Shown here piece by piece: positions 7,793-17,992 of a stretch of 64,000 nt of DNA; the first letter of the stretch is position 1, and each line of letters starts with the position of its first letter. The DNA comes from Marinobacterium lutimaris (lineage in GTDB: Bacteria > Pseudomonadota > Gammaproteobacteria > Pseudomonadales > Balneatricaceae). The notes beneath the pieces are model-generated. The model searched no databases and was not told the origin of the DNA. It saw nothing but the letters and a program-made list of their open reading frames with translations. The stretch is from contig NZ_FNVQ01000001.1 of the NCBI RefSeq assembly GCF_900108065.1, positions 1,240,001 to 1,304,000 of the forward strand, read 5' to 3'. The translations under genes were made by a program, and so were the position numbers.

Positions 7793-8566
7793 ATGTTCAG
7801 CGTAACGCCGATAGCGGCATTTCAGGACAACTACATCTGGGCCCTGGCGGGTTCAGTGCCGGGAGAAATCGCCGTTGTCGACCCCGGCGATGCAGCCCCT
7901 GTATTCGCCTACCTGAAAGCGCACAACCTCAAGCTTGCAGCGATCCTGATCACGCATCACCATCCCGACCATACCGGTGGTGTCACAGACCTTCAGGCCG
8001 CTGGCGAAGTTCCCGTATACGGCCCGGCCAACTCACCCTTCAAGGGTATCACCCAGCCCCTGAACGATAACAGCGAGATCTCGTTACTCGGTGAAACTCT
8101 CCGCATTGCTGCGGTTCCGGCACACACCCTGGATCACATCAGCTACTTCCAGCCTGACGACAAACCGCAGTTATTCTGTGGCGACAGTCTGTTCCTGGCT
8201 GGCTGCGGCCGTCTGTTCGAAGGTGACGCCGAACAGCTGCTGGCGGCGATGAACTACTTCAAGAGCCTGCCCGGCGAAACCCAGGTCTACTGCACCCATG
8301 AGTACTCACTGGCCAACCTGAGGTTTGCAGCTGCGGTAGAGCCGCAAAGCAGCGCTATTCAGTCAGTCACCGAAGAGAGCAAAAAGCTGCGCGAAGAGGG
8401 CAAACCCACCCTGCCCTCCAACCTTGCCCAGGAGCTGCAGATCAACCCCTTCATGCGTACCTCTGAGCGACAGGTTGCAGCAGCAGCGGCACAACACGCC
8501 GGCGCAACGTTGAATTCTGAAACCGAAATTATCGCCAGTCTGCGCAAGTGGAAAGATAACTTCTAA
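7793..8566 (+). CDS. gloB: hydroxyacylglutathione hydrolase (glyoxalase II)
   Basis: Cytosolic metallo-beta-lactamase-fold thioesterase of 257 residues that hydrolyses S-lactoylglutathione to lactate and glutathione, the second step of methylglyoxal detoxification. The metal-binding motif THHHPDH lies at 54-60. Further ligands are in PAHTLDH (about 114-120), CGDSLF (Asp at about 135) and TH of YCTHEY (about 173). The C-terminal helical domain (NPFMRTSER) is typical of glyoxalase II. The GGAAGAGG binding site precedes the ATG. Confidence 0.96.
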   Translation: MFSVTPIAAFQDNYIWALAGSVPGEIAVVDPGDAAPVFAYLKAHNLKLAAILITHHHPDHTGGVTDLQAAGEVPVYGPANSPFKGITQPLNDNSEISLLGETLRIAAVPAHTLDHISYFQPDDKPQLFCGDSLFLAGCGRLFEGDAEQLLAAMNYFKSLPGETQVYCTHEYSLANLRFAAAVEPQSSAIQSVTEESKKLREEGKPTLPSNLAQELQINPFMRTSERQVAAAAAQHAGATLNSETEIIASLRKWKDNF

Positions 8567-8653
8567 GCGCTGCGTTCAGCCCCGCCTCAACCGAGGCGGG
8601 CAATCCTGCATAGACCCCAAATTCAAACAAAACCTAAACCTGCTCCCGGTCAT

Positions 8654-8682
8654 TTGACGCTATTGTGACACGCCCATAAAAT
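8654..8682 (+). promoter_or_regulatory. sigma-70 promoter for mltD
   Basis: TTGACG (-35, 8654-8659), 17-bp spacer, TAAAAT (-10, 8677-8682). The predicted start near 8689 leaves a leader of about 30 nt before the mltD GTG. Confidence 0.7.
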
Positions 8683-8717
8683 GGCCCGCTATTTATTCGC
8701 TTTCAGGGAGTTGGTGC

Positions 8718-10079
8718 GTGAGGCCCAAACTAATTCACACCGTTTTAGCCGTTTCAATCGGCCTTGTATTAGCCGGATGTCAAACGGCGAGTGTCAAGCC
8801 TCCGCAGGACATCCAGCAACAGACGAGCAATACACAAACCCGCGCTCAAGACCTTGCAAAATGGCGATCGGAGCATGGCGTGAAACCGGTCAAAGCCGAA
8901 CAGGAGGCTGCAAAAGACCTCTGGAGCCTGACCCGGCGCCACCTGGAACTTGAACCCCTGATCGATCAACCCCGCGTTGATGCCGTCCTCGCCGAATACC
9001 GCAAAAACGACAGTTTTGTCCGCCACGCTTCCGACCGCGCCAAACTCTACTACTACTTCGTGCTTGGTGAAGTTTTAAAACGCGACATGCCGGCGGAGAT
9101 CGCCCTCCTTCCTTTCGTCGAAAGCGGCTATGATCCACTGGCAATTTCTCCGAGCAAAGCGGCTGGCGCCTGGCAGTTTATTCCCAGCACCGCCCAGCTG
9201 TTCAAACTGAAGCGCAACTGGTGGTATGACGGCCGCCAGGATATCGTCGCCTCAACCAACGCGGCACTCGATTACCTTCAGTACCTCAATGATCGCTTCG
9301 AAGGCGACTGGCTCCTTTCCCTGGCCGCATACAACTGCGGTGAAGGCTGTGTTTCCCGCTCGGTCAAGCGCAACCTGCGTGCCGGCAAGGCTGGCGATTA
9401 CTGGTCACTGAAGCTCCCACGGGAGACGCAGCGTTATGTTCCCAAGCTGATCGCCATGGCCCGCCTGGTCGATAAAGCCGATGAGTACGGCATCACCCTG
9501 CCGGATATGCCCAATACACCCTATTTTGAAATGGTAAACATCGACAGCCAGGTCGAGTTGATCAAGGCGGCCAAGATGGCCGGCATCGACCTGGAGCTGA
9601 TGAAGAAACTGAACCCGGGTTTCAGGCAGTGGGCCACCGATCCAAACGGCCCCCACCGCCTGCTTCTGCCGATCGGCAAAGGACCACAGTTTGAGGCAGC
9701 GCTGAGCAAGGTCCCTGCAGCTCAGCGCGTGACCTGGACCCGCTATCAGATTCGCAGTGGCGATACGCTGTCACAGATTGCGCGCCGCTTCGATACCACC
9801 ATTGATGTTATCCGCAGCGGCAACAAGCTCTCTTCGAACCAGATCCGTGCCGGTAAGACGCTGCTGATCCCGACCCGCTCCAATGTGGTAACCCTGGCCA
9901 GCACCGGCGCCAAGGAACAGATCCACCGGGTACAGAGCGGCGAAAGCATCTGGAAGATCGCCCAACACTATGGCGTCAGCCCGGATCAGCTGGCAGACTG
10001 GAACCAGATCAGCGACTCCCGGAGCCTTCGCCCGGGGCAGAACCTGATACTTTATCCAGACAGCAATAATCCGGGTTGA
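8718..10079 (+). CDS. mltD: membrane-bound lytic murein transglycosylase D
   Basis: Outer-membrane lipoprotein of 453 residues that cleaves glycan strands to anhydro-muropeptides. A lipoprotein signal ends at LVLAGC with Cys21. The SLT domain (about 120-250) carries the catalytic Glu in PFVESGYDPLA, then SPSKAAGAWQF and AAYNCGEG. Two LysM peptidoglycan-binding repeats follow: one near 340-386 (IRSGDTLSQIARRFDTT) and one near 400-447 (VQSGESIWKIAQHYGVS). It uses a GTG start at 8718 with CAGGGAG 7 bp upstream. It follows gloB as in Escherichia and stands before the small membrane-protein gene and the yej operon. Confidence 0.95.
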   Translation: MRPKLIHTVLAVSIGLVLAGCQTASVKPPQDIQQQTSNTQTRAQDLAKWRSEHGVKPVKAEQEAAKDLWSLTRRHLELEPLIDQPRVDAVLAEYRKNDSFVRHASDRAKLYYYFVLGEVLKRDMPAEIALLPFVESGYDPLAISPSKAAGAWQFIPSTAQLFKLKRNWWYDGRQDIVASTNAALDYLQYLNDRFEGDWLLSLAAYNCGEGCVSRSVKRNLRAGKAGDYWSLKLPRETQRYVPKLIAMARLVDKADEYGITLPDMPNTPYFEMVNIDSQVELIKAAKMAGIDLELMKKLNPGFRQWATDPNGPHRLLLPIGKGPQFEAALSKVPAAQRVTWTRYQIRSGDTLSQIARRFDTTIDVIRSGNKLSSNQIRAGKTLLIPTRSNVVTLASTGAKEQIHRVQSGESIWKIAQHYGVSPDQLADWNQISDSRSLRPGQNLILYPDSNNPG

Positions 10080-10083
10080 ACCT

Positions 10084-10332
10084 TTGGATAGCCTCAGCAT
10101 CTTCATTATCGTCATCTCTGTAGTGCTGGCAGTCGTCTTCAAGTGGTATCTGTTTCGCCGCATCCAGGGCTGGATAGACCGCGATCTGATTCGCGGTCTG
10201 TCATCAAGCGATCCTGTCCTTGAACAGCGGTTAATCGAAGCCGACCGCCGCTTTCGCGCAGAAGGAATAAAGCGCGCCGAGCGACACCAAAAACTGGAAC
10301 AACTTGCCTCCGACGGCGAACCCGGGCTATAA
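10084..10332 (+). CDS. small single-pass membrane protein, unknown
   Basis: An 82-residue frame starting with TTG 4 bp after the mltD stop. Residues about 5-24 (IFIIVISVVLAVVFKWYLF) form one hydrophobic helix. The rest is charged and helical (RIQGWIDRDLIRGLS, then IEADRRFRAEGIKRAERHQ) and probably cytosolic. No family is recognised. The tight spacing behind mltD and the membrane-anchor design argue that it is real. The TTG start and weak binding site are uncertain points; no better ATG exists in the frame. Confidence 0.55.
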   Translation: MDSLSIFIIVISVVLAVVFKWYLFRRIQGWIDRDLIRGLSSSDPVLEQRLIEADRRFRAEGIKRAERHQKLEQLASDGEPGL

Positions 10333-10384
10333 CCTGCTGTCTCACCTTGAGCGTCCAAGCGGCTGATTTAGCAGGGAGAAGACC

Positions 10385-12205
10385 GTGCCCATTGGAAAAT
10401 TCAGAGCTCTGACAGCACCGTTCGTGCTGGCATCACTTTTATCCACCAACTGTCTATTCACCACCCAGGCAGCGGCTGCCGATGAGCAGGTTGAACCGCG
10501 CCTGGGCATCGCCATGCATGGCGATCTCAAGTACGGCCCCGACTTCAAACACTTCGACTACGTCAACCCGGAAGCCCCCAAGGGCGGCAGCATGCGCCAC
10601 TCGGCGCTGGGCACCTTCGACAGCTTCAATCCGTTTATCGTCAAGGGCACCCCCGCCGACGGGATCGGCATGATTTACGACACGCTGACCACCAAGTCAG
10701 ATGATGAACCCTTCTCCGAGTATGGTTTGCTGGCAAAAGCGATCTACCTGCCGGAGGACCGCCGCTGGATCGAATTTGAACTCAATGAAAACGCCCGCTT
10801 CAGCGACGGAGAACCGGTAACGGCCGACGATGTCGAGTACACCTTCAAGCTGCTGCGAGAGCAGGGCAGCCCCTTCTACCGGGCTTATTACGCCGGCATC
10901 AGCGCCGTAAAGGTACTCTCCGACACCCGCGTGCGGTTTGAATTCGGCGAGACCGATAACCTGGAACTCCCCTTGATCGTCGGCCAGGTGCCGATACTGC
11001 CCAAGCATTACTGGGAAGGACGAGACTTCACCAAGCCGGGGCTGGATGTGCCAGTGGGGTCCGGGCCCTATGTCATAGACAGCTTCGATGCCGGGCGCTC
11101 AATCAGCTACCGACGCAATCCCGACTACTGGGGCGCAGAGTTGTCGGTTAACCGCGGCCGCAACAACTTCGACAGTATCAGCTACGACTACTACCGTGAC
11201 GGCACAGTAGCGCTGGAAGCGTTCAAGGCCGGCGAATACGACTTCCGCCAGGAAAACGCCTCCAAGGCCTGGGCCACCGGATACACCGGTGCGCCCTTTG
11301 ATGATGGCCGTATCATCAAGAAATCCCTGCCCAACCAGAATCCAGCCGGCATGCAGGCGTTCGTGATGAACACCCGCCGCCCGCAATTCGAAGACAGCCG
11401 GGTACGCGAGGCGCTGGCTTACGCCTTCGATTTTGAATGGACCAACGAGAACCTGTTCTACAGCGCCTACACCCGCAGTGACAGCTACTTCTCCAACTCC
11501 GAAATGGCGGCCAGTGAACTGCCCACCCCTGAAGAGCTGGAGATACTCGAGCCGATCCGTGACCAGGTGCCTCCTGAGGTGTTCACCAAGGTTTACCACG
11601 CACCCACCAGCAAGGGTGACGGCCGCATCCGCAGCCAACTGCGCACAGCGCTGCGCCTGCTGACAGACGCCGGCTGGACACTGAATGATGGCGTCCTGAC
11701 CAATGCCAACGGTGAACCGTTCAAATTCGAAATCCTGCTGGTACAGAAGGAGTTTGAACGCGTGGTTGCTCCCTTCATCCGCAACCTGGAGCGCATGGGT
11801 ATCAGCGTCGATATCCGCATTGTCGACGTCTCACAGTACATCAATCGCATCCGCCAATTTGATTTCGACATGATCGTCAGCGGCTTTGGTCAGTCCACTT
11901 CGCCCGGCAACGAACAACGGGAATACTGGCATTCCTCCATGGCAGATCAGCCAGGCAGCCGTAACACCATCGGTATCAAGAACCCTGCCGTGGATTACCT
12001 GGTTGAACAGATCATTCAGGCCCCTGACCGGGAGCAGCTGGTGCTGCGCGCCCGCGCACTGGACCGTGTATTGCAGTGGAACCACTATGTAATTCCGCAG
12101 TACCACATCGCCACTTACCGCATCGCCTACTGGGACAAATACGGCATGCCTGAGAAAAACCCGCCCTATGCCCTTGGCCTTGATACCTGGTGGGCCAAAC
12201 CCTGA
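10385..12205 (+). CDS. yejA: peptide ABC transporter substrate-binding protein YejA
   Basis: Periplasmic family-5 solute-binding protein of 606 residues, the length expected for YejA. A Sec signal peptide (hydrophobic core about 8-24, cleavage near AAAADE) precedes the mature start, which contains [22 protein letters not shown]. The binding-protein signature region [20 protein letters not shown] follows at about 62-81. YejABEF takes up peptides, including microcin C, and in some alphaproteobacteria murein peptides. The GTG start at 10385 follows GGGAGAAGACC. It is the first of four tightly packed genes whose starts and stops overlap or nearly touch. Confidence 0.92.
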   Translation: MPIGKFRALTAPFVLASLLSTNCLFTTQAAAADEQVEPRLGIAMHGDLKYGPDFKHFDYVNPEAPKGGSMRHSALGTFDSFNPFIVKGTPADGIGMIYDTLTTKSDDEPFSEYGLLAKAIYLPEDRRWIEFELNENARFSDGEPVTADDVEYTFKLLREQGSPFYRAYYAGISAVKVLSDTRVRFEFGETDNLELPLIVGQVPILPKHYWEGRDFTKPGLDVPVGSGPYVIDSFDAGRSISYRRNPDYWGAELSVNRGRNNFDSISYDYYRDGTVALEAFKAGEYDFRQENASKAWATGYTGAPFDDGRIIKKSLPNQNPAGMQAFVMNTRRPQFEDSRVREALAYAFDFEWTNENLFYSAYTRSDSYFSNSEMAASELPTPEELEILEPIRDQVPPEVFTKVYHAPTSKGDGRIRSQLRTALRLLTDAGWTLNDGVLTNANGEPFKFEILLVQKEFERVVAPFIRNLERMGISVDIRIVDVSQYINRIRQFDFDMIVSGFGQSTSPGNEQREYWHSSMADQPGSRNTIGIKNPAVDYLVEQIIQAPDREQLVLRARALDRVLQWNHYVIPQYHIATYRIAYWDKYGMPEKNPPYALGLDTWWAKP

Positions 12206-13293
12206 TGGGCGCCTATGTACTTCGACGTTTACTGTTGATGATCCCGACGCTGTTCGGGATCCTCCTGCTTAACTTCCTGATCATTCAGCTTGCACCGGGC
12301 GGCCCCGTGGAGCAGACCCTTGCCCACCTACAGGGACTCGGCGTTGATGCCAGCAACCGTATCGGCGCCGGCGCTCAGTCGGACATGGCGGCGGGCTCTT
12401 CCGACGGCAAGGGCTATCGCGGCGCCCAGGGCCTCGACCCTGCGCTGATCGCGGAGATTGAGCAGATGTACGGTTTCGACAAGCCGCCCCACGAGCGCTT
12501 CCTGAAGATGCTTGGCGACTACCTAACCTTCGATTTCGGCCGCAGTTTTTACAGCGACAAAACCGTGGTGGAACTGATCATTGAGAAGATGCCGGTATCC
12601 ATATCGCTGGGGCTCTGGACTACCCTGCTCACCTACCTGATCTCGGTACCCTTGGGGATACGCAAGGCGGTGAAAGATGGCACCCCGTTCGATGTCTGGA
12701 GCAGCAGCTTCGTGATTATCGGCTACGCCATTCCGAACTTTCTTTTCGCGATTCTGTTAATCGTACTTTTCGCCGGCGGCACCTACTTCGAATGGTTCCC
12801 GCTGCGCGGTTTAACATCACCCAACTTTGACGAGATGACCCTCTGGCAACAGATTGGCGACTACTTCTGGCATATCACCCTGCCGGTGCTGGCATCGGTC
12901 GTCTCCAGCTTCGCTACGCTGACCATGCTGACCAAAAACGCCTTTCTCGATGAGATTCACAAGCAGTATGTGCTGACCGCGAGAGCCAAGGGCCTTAACG
13001 AACGTGGCGTGCTCTACGGCCACGTATTCCGCAACGCCATGCTGCTGATCATCGCCGGCATGCCCGCCGCACTGATCGGTATCTTCTTTACCGGCTCGAT
13101 GCTGATCGAGGTCATCTTCTCCCTCGACGGTCTTGGCCTGCTTGGCTACGAGGCGGTCATCAACCGAGATTACCCGGTGATTTTCGGCACGCTCTATATC
13201 TTCACCCTGGTAGGGTTGATCCTGAAGCTGGTGTCCGACCTTACCTACACCTTTGTCGATCCGCGTATCGACTTCGACAGCAGGGAGGTCTGA
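12205..13293 (+). CDS. yejB: peptide ABC transporter permease YejB
   Basis: Inner-membrane permease of 362 residues (Escherichia YejB has 364). It begins [19 protein letters not shown], the usual first helix of DppB/YejB-type permeases, followed by a long periplasmic insertion (about 40-100). Five further helices follow. The coupling loop to the ATPase is seen as [22 protein letters not shown] (EAA-like loop). The ATG at 12205 overlaps the yejA stop (TGATG), so translation is coupled. An upstream in-frame GTG at 12190 is less likely because it lies inside yejA. Confidence 0.93.
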   Translation: MGAYVLRRLLLMIPTLFGILLLNFLIIQLAPGGPVEQTLAHLQGLGVDASNRIGAGAQSDMAAGSSDGKGYRGAQGLDPALIAEIEQMYGFDKPPHERFLKMLGDYLTFDFGRSFYSDKTVVELIIEKMPVSISLGLWTTLLTYLISVPLGIRKAVKDGTPFDVWSSSFVIIGYAIPNFLFAILLIVLFAGGTYFEWFPLRGLTSPNFDEMTLWQQIGDYFWHITLPVLASVVSSFATLTMLTKNAFLDEIHKQYVLTARAKGLNERGVLYGHVFRNAMLLIIAGMPAALIGIFFTGSMLIEVIFSLDGLGLLGYEAVINRDYPVIFGTLYIFTLVGLILKLVSDLTYTFVDPRIDFDSREV

Positions 13294-13294
13294 G

Positions 13295-14332
13295 ATGATG
13301 GCCCACCTGACATTGACGCCGATACAGAAGCGCCGCCTGCAGGCATTTAAACGTAACCGCCGAGGCTTCTGGTCGCTCTGGATCTTTCTCGCGCTGTTTT
13401 TACTGAGCCTGGGTGCGGAACTGATTGCCAACGACAAGCCGATCCTTGTGGGCTACCAGGGCTCACTCTATACGCCGATCCTCAATACCTACTCGGAACT
13501 GGAGTTTGGCGGCGAGTTTGATACGCCAGCGGACTACAAGGACCCCTATATCCAGGAGCTGATCACCGAGAATGGCGGCTGGATGGTCTGGCCCCCGATC
13601 CGCTTCAGCTACGACACCATCAACTACGATCTGCCGGTGCCCGCGCCCTCCCCACCCAGCGCGGAAAACTGGCTCGGCACCGACGACCAGGGACGAGACG
13701 TAACCGCCCGTGTCATTTACGGCTTCCGTATCTCGGTGCTGTTTGCCGTGGTGCTGACGCTGGCGAGCTCGGTTATCGGCGTGGCCGCCGGTGCTGTGCA
13801 GGGCTACTACGGCGGCAAGATCGATCTGCTGTTCCAGCGCTTTATCGAGATCTGGTCCGGCCTGCCGGTGCTGTTCCTGCTGATCATTCTTGCCAGCCTT
13901 GTGGAGCCCAACTTCTGGTGGCTGCTGGGCATCATGCTGTTGTTCTCCTGGATGAACCTGGTTGATGTGGTGCGTGCGGAGTTTCTCCGCGGCAGAAACC
14001 TGGAATACGTGCGTGCAGCGCGCGCGCTGGGCGTCGATAACCTGCAGATCATGTACCGGCATGTGCTACCCAACGCCATGGTGGCCACGCTGACCTTTAT
14101 GCCCTTTATCTTTAACGGTGGCATCGTCACCCTGACCGCATTGGACTTCCTCGGCTTCGGCCTACCGCCCGGCTCCCCCTCTTTGGGCGAGCTGGTGGCC
14201 CAGGGCAAGGAAAACCTTCAGGCCCCCTGGCTCGGACTGACCGCGTTCCTGACGCTGTCTCTGATGCTCACGCTGCTGATCTTTATCGGTGAAGCGGTGC
14301 GGGACGCCTTCGATCCAAGGAAAACCCTATGA
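13295..14332 (+). CDS. yejE: peptide ABC transporter permease YejE
   Basis: Second permease subunit, 345 residues. It has an N-terminal OppC-like segment (KRRLQAFKRNRRGFWSLWIFLALF), a periplasmic loop with NWLGTDDQGRDV at about 124-135 (typical of OppC/YejE) and five C-terminal helices. Its EAA loop reads VRAARALGVDNLQIMYRHVLPN. The start is taken at ATG 13295, two bases after the yejB stop and behind AGGGAGG. The next codon, ATG 13298, is equally possible. Its end overlaps yejF by 4 bp. Confidence 0.93.
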   Translation: MMAHLTLTPIQKRRLQAFKRNRRGFWSLWIFLALFLLSLGAELIANDKPILVGYQGSLYTPILNTYSELEFGGEFDTPADYKDPYIQELITENGGWMVWPPIRFSYDTINYDLPVPAPSPPSAENWLGTDDQGRDVTARVIYGFRISVLFAVVLTLASSVIGVAAGAVQGYYGGKIDLLFQRFIEIWSGLPVLFLLIILASLVEPNFWWLLGIMLLFSWMNLVDVVRAEFLRGRNLEYVRAARALGVDNLQIMYRHVLPNAMVATLTFMPFIFNGGIVTLTALDFLGFGLPPGSPSLGELVAQGKENLQAPWLGLTAFLTLSLMLTLLIFIGEAVRDAFDPRKTL

Positions 14333-15927
14333 CCGAAACACTGTTTGAAATCGACAATCTTTCGGTCTGCTTTGGCGATCCCGCCAGCACAGAGCCGGTG
14401 GTAAAAGAGGTCAGCTTCGAGCTTAAAAGAGGCGAAACCCTGGCCCTGGTCGGCGAATCCGGCTCCGGAAAATCGGTAACTGCACTCTCTCTGCTGCGCC
14501 TTCTACCGCCCCATCAGGCGAATTACCCAGGCGGCGAGATCCGCTTCGAGGGCACAGATCTCCTCAAGGTGCCTGAAAGCAAACTGCGAGAGATTCGCGG
14601 CAACCGTGTTGGGATGATCTTTCAGGAACCGATGACCTCGCTAAACCCCTTACACCGGATTGAGCAGCAGATCACCGAGACACTGAGACTGCATCGTGGT
14701 GTCACCGGCAGCAAGGCACGACAGAGGGCGCTGGAACTGCTTGAGCTGGTCGGGATCGATAATGGCGAAGAGCGTCTCAGCCACTACCCTCACGAGCTCT
14801 CTGGAGGCCAGCGCCAGCGTGTGATGATCGCCATGGCACTGGCCAACGATCCTGAACTGCTGATCGCCGACGAACCAACCACCGCTCTGGATGTAACGAT
14901 TCAACAGCAGATACTCGAACTGCTTCGCGATCTGCAGAGCAAACTCGGCATGTCGATATTGCTGATCACCCACGACCTGAACATCGTGCGTCGCCACGCT
15001 GATCGTGTCTGCGTCATGTACCAAGGCCGCATCGTCGAAGAGCAGCCCTGTCAGCAGCTGTTTAACTCTCCACAGCATCCCTACACGCGCAAACTACTTG
15101 ATGCCGAACCCACCGGACGCCCGATTCCGCTTAACGATACACCAGCCCCCCTGCTCAGCAGCGATCACCTTCGGGTCTGGTTCCCAATCAAGAAAGGCTT
15201 TTTCAAACGCACTGTCGACCACTTCAAGGCGGTAGATGGTGTCAGCCTGAACATCGATCACGGCGAGACCCTTGGTATTGTTGGCGAGTCCGGCTCAGGC
15301 AAAACCACTCTCGCCCTGGCGCTGCTACGCCTTACTTCCTCTCAGGGGGCGATCGTTTTCAAGGATGAACCGATCGAGCACCTCAAGCAGAAACAGATCA
15401 AACCTCTGCGCCAACGGATGCAGATCGTGTTCCAGGACCCTTACGGAAGCCTTAGCCCGCGCATGTCGGTGGCAGAAATCATCGCCGAAGGACTACTCGT
15501 TCAGGGTATGGAGGATGCCGAAGCGAAAGAACAGCGCGTGATTCAGGTGCTTCGCGACGTAGGCCTGGACCCCGAGGTGCGCCACCGCTACCCCCACGAA
15601 TTTTCCGGCGGACAGCGCCAGCGTATCGCCATAGCCCGCGCACTGATTCTGAAGCCGGAACTGATCGTGCTCGATGAACCTACATCGGCGCTGGATCGCA
15701 CGGTGCAAAAACAGATCATCGAGCTGCTGCGCGACCTGCAGAAACGCTATCGTCTCAGCTACCTGTTTATCAGCCACGACCTGGCCGTCGTTCGCGCTCT
15801 CAGCCACCGGGTGGCGGTGATGCACAAGGGCCGCGTCGTCGAAAGCGGTCCCGCCGATGCCATCTTCGAGCAGGCTCAGCACCCCTACACCCAGCAGCTA
15901 CTGGAAGCGGCCGGCATCGCTGGTTGA
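14329..15927 (+). CDS. yejF: peptide ABC transporter, duplicated ATPase YejF
   Basis: Cytosolic ATPase of 532 residues with two full ABC domains fused in one chain. Domain 1 has Walker A GESGSGKS (about 43-50), signature LSGGQRQR and Walker B LLIADEP. Domain 2 has GESGSGKT (about 320-327), FSGGQRQR and LIVLDEP. Each half ends with the oligopeptide-transporter C-terminal extension ([11 protein letters not shown] and PYTQQLLEA). The ATGA overlap with yejE completes an apparently translationally coupled yejABEF operon, which ends at the terminator at 16035. Confidence 0.95.
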   Translation: MTETLFEIDNLSVCFGDPASTEPVVKEVSFELKRGETLALVGESGSGKSVTALSLLRLLPPHQANYPGGEIRFEGTDLLKVPESKLREIRGNRVGMIFQEPMTSLNPLHRIEQQITETLRLHRGVTGSKARQRALELLELVGIDNGEERLSHYPHELSGGQRQRVMIAMALANDPELLIADEPTTALDVTIQQQILELLRDLQSKLGMSILLITHDLNIVRRHADRVCVMYQGRIVEEQPCQQLFNSPQHPYTRKLLDAEPTGRPIPLNDTPAPLLSSDHLRVWFPIKKGFFKRTVDHFKAVDGVSLNIDHGETLGIVGESGSGKTTLALALLRLTSSQGAIVFKDEPIEHLKQKQIKPLRQRMQIVFQDPYGSLSPRMSVAEIIAEGLLVQGMEDAEAKEQRVIQVLRDVGLDPEVRHRYPHEFSGGQRQRIAIARALILKPELIVLDEPTSALDRTVQKQIIELLRDLQKRYRLSYLFISHDLAVVRALSHRVAVMHKGRVVESGPADAIFEQAQHPYTQQLLEAAGIAG

Positions 15928-16034
15928 TTCCTCCCCGATCACGGCGCGCAGGAGGCACAAAATCGCGCCGATTGGACCAGACATCGTGGTGACTTAATGC
16001 CACCGCGGGTGATCGCGACGGGACAACACAACCA

Positions 16035-16063
16035 AAAAAGCCGGCAATCAATGCCGGCTTTTT
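16035..16063. terminator. bidirectional terminator, yejF / ppiD
   Basis: Stem AAAAAGCCGGCA (16035-16046) with TGCCGGCTTTTT (16052-16063) and loop ATCAA, placed between the convergent yejF and ppiD genes. Confidence 0.92.
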
Positions 16064-16082
16064 ATTGCGCTTAAGGCGCGTA

Positions 16083-17960
16083 TCAGTTGGTTTCGACTTC
16101 AGCCTGATCGCGCAGGTAATCCGTATGAGCACGGTAGACCTGCTGGCCGCGCTGGGTGGAGATCATCGAAGCCAGAGCTGCACGCTCCTCGTCGCTGAGC
16201 TCACCATCACCTGCGTGCACCGCGCGCACCGCCACTACGGAACGAGAACCGTCATCCATCGCTGCGATACCATAGCTGGACTCACCCTCTGCCGGCTTCG
16301 GCAGCGCGAAAGCCTGCTGCACCACGGCAGCCGGAAGGTTGCTGTCACCGCGACCAGCGGCCGCAACGGACTGCCATTCGCTGCCAGCTTCCAGATCGGC
16401 CAGTGTGCTGCCTGATTCCAGGCCAGCCATCAGGGTCTGTACACGCTCTTCAGCCTGCTGCTGAGCCTTATCGGTGCGAAGCTGCTGTTCCAGCTGATCA
16501 CGCACCTCATCAAAGCCCAACTGACGCGGCTGCATGTGCTCATTCAGGTGAATAACAACGGTATGACCGGAGTCCAGCTCGATCGGGTCGCTGTTCAGAT
16601 CTTCCTCCAGAACCGCTTCGCCGTAGGCCGCATCAACCACACGCTGTGAAGAGGTCACATCATCAGAACCACCGTTGCGACCAAAGGGCTGGGAAGTGCG
16701 GATCTCAAGCCCCAGCTCTTCTGACGCCGCCTGGAGATCGCTGCTGGAGAAGCTCAGATCAGCCAGGGTTTCGATTGCCGCGACGTAGTCCTGCTCCGCA
16801 GCCTCTTCGGCAACCTGCTCACGCAGATCATTCTCCGCTTCCGCCAGAGTCGGAGCAGAGGTTTCGCGGATGTTCTCAAGCTGAATCAGGTGGTAACCAA
16901 ACTCGGTGCGCACCGGCTCGGAGACTTCACCCGGCTCCAGGTCAAACAGCGCATCTTCAAACGGACCGACGAAAACACCGCGACCGTTGTAACCCAGCTC
17001 GCCACCTTCCTGGGCAGAACCCAGGTCACCGGATTCACGTTTGGCCACTTCGGCAAAATCGGCACCGTCAACAATCTCCTGACGCAGCTCCTGGGCCTTG
17101 GCCAGGGCAGCATCTTCATCACGATCGGCAGTGATATCGATCAGGATATGGCGCGCATCACGCTCCTCATCAGCTTCGTAACCGGCCAGCATACGATCAT
17201 AGGCAGCCTGGATATCGGCCTCGCTGACATCGTCCGGACGGGCGAAGTCTTCGCGACTCAGCTCCACGTAATTAACCGATACCTGCTCCTCGGTCATCAA
17301 TGAGGCAGCCTGCTCGTCGTAAGCGGCCTGCAGCTCTTCATCGCTTACCTCGACGGAGGCCGGATCGACGCTGATGTTGAGGTAGTCGATATCGCGAGTC
17401 TGACGATCCAGGGATACCAGGCGTTCCAGCTCGCTCGGAGTGGAGAATTCAGACAGCATGAAGCCCATCTGTGCCTGTTGAATCAGCTGTTCCTTGCGGA
17501 TCAGATCCCGGTACATCAACGGTGTGAAGCCTGCGCTGCGCAGCACGGCTTCAAACTGGTTGCGGTCGAATTTACCGTCAACCTGGAATTGCGGGGTTGA
17601 GACGATAATCTGGTCGATCATCTGCTCGGAGAGATGGAACCCCATCTCATCTGCATTCTGCAGCAGCACGGCGCGCTGAATCAGACCGTCCAACACCATC
17701 TGGCGCAGGAGTTTGTCATCGATAGCGGAGGGGTCTGCATTTTCACCCATCTGTGCGAGCAGCTGGCGGCGCTGAAGCTCCATCCCCTGAAACAGGTCCT
17801 GCTGGCTGATATCTTCGCCATTCACCTCGGCCGGAGCCGGCTCCTGGTTAGCGAGGCTGATCAGCGATTCCACGCCAAATAGCGCGAACGTGATCGCTAT
17901 CAGGCCAACGATCACCTTGGCGATGATGCCCTTAGAATTTTCCCTGATGGTTTGAAGCAT
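16083..17960 (-). CDS. ppiD: periplasmic folding chaperone PpiD
   Basis: Inner-membrane-anchored chaperone of 625 residues at the SecYEG exit. One N-terminal membrane helix (about 12-34, IIAKVIVGLIAITFALFGV) is followed by a SurA-N-like domain (about 40-200) with VNGEDISQQDLFQGMELQRRQ. A parvulin-type rotamase domain follows near 265-365 (ARHILID, then GDLGSAQEGGELGYNGRG and EFGYHLIQL). The C-terminal domain is variable. In the order lon-hupB-ppiD it is conserved, but a tRNA gene, a terminator and a 236-bp IS-like element separate it from hupB here, so it needs its own promoter. Confidence 0.94.
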   Translation of the reverse strand: MLQTIRENSKGIIAKVIVGLIAITFALFGVESLISLANQEPAPAEVNGEDISQQDLFQGMELQRRQLLAQMGENADPSAIDDKLLRQMVLDGLIQRAVLLQNADEMGFHLSEQMIDQIIVSTPQFQVDGKFDRNQFEAVLRSAGFTPLMYRDLIRKEQLIQQAQMGFMLSEFSTPSELERLVSLDRQTRDIDYLNISVDPASVEVSDEELQAAYDEQAASLMTEEQVSVNYVELSREDFARPDDVSEADIQAAYDRMLAGYEADEERDARHILIDITADRDEDAALAKAQELRQEIVDGADFAEVAKRESGDLGSAQEGGELGYNGRGVFVGPFEDALFDLEPGEVSEPVRTEFGYHLIQLENIRETSAPTLAEAENDLREQVAEEAAEQDYVAAIETLADLSFSSSDLQAASEELGLEIRTSQPFGRNGGSDDVTSSQRVVDAAYGEAVLEEDLNSDPIELDSGHTVVIHLNEHMQPRQLGFDEVRDQLEQQLRTDKAQQQAEERVQTLMAGLESGSTLADLEAGSEWQSVAAAGRGDSNLPAAVVQQAFALPKPAEGESSYGIAAMDDGSRSVVAVRAVHAGDGELSDEERAALASMISTQRGQQVYRAHTDYLRDQAEVETN

Positions 17961-17992
17961 TGTCTGCGATAGCCCTAAATTTGGTGTCTTGG

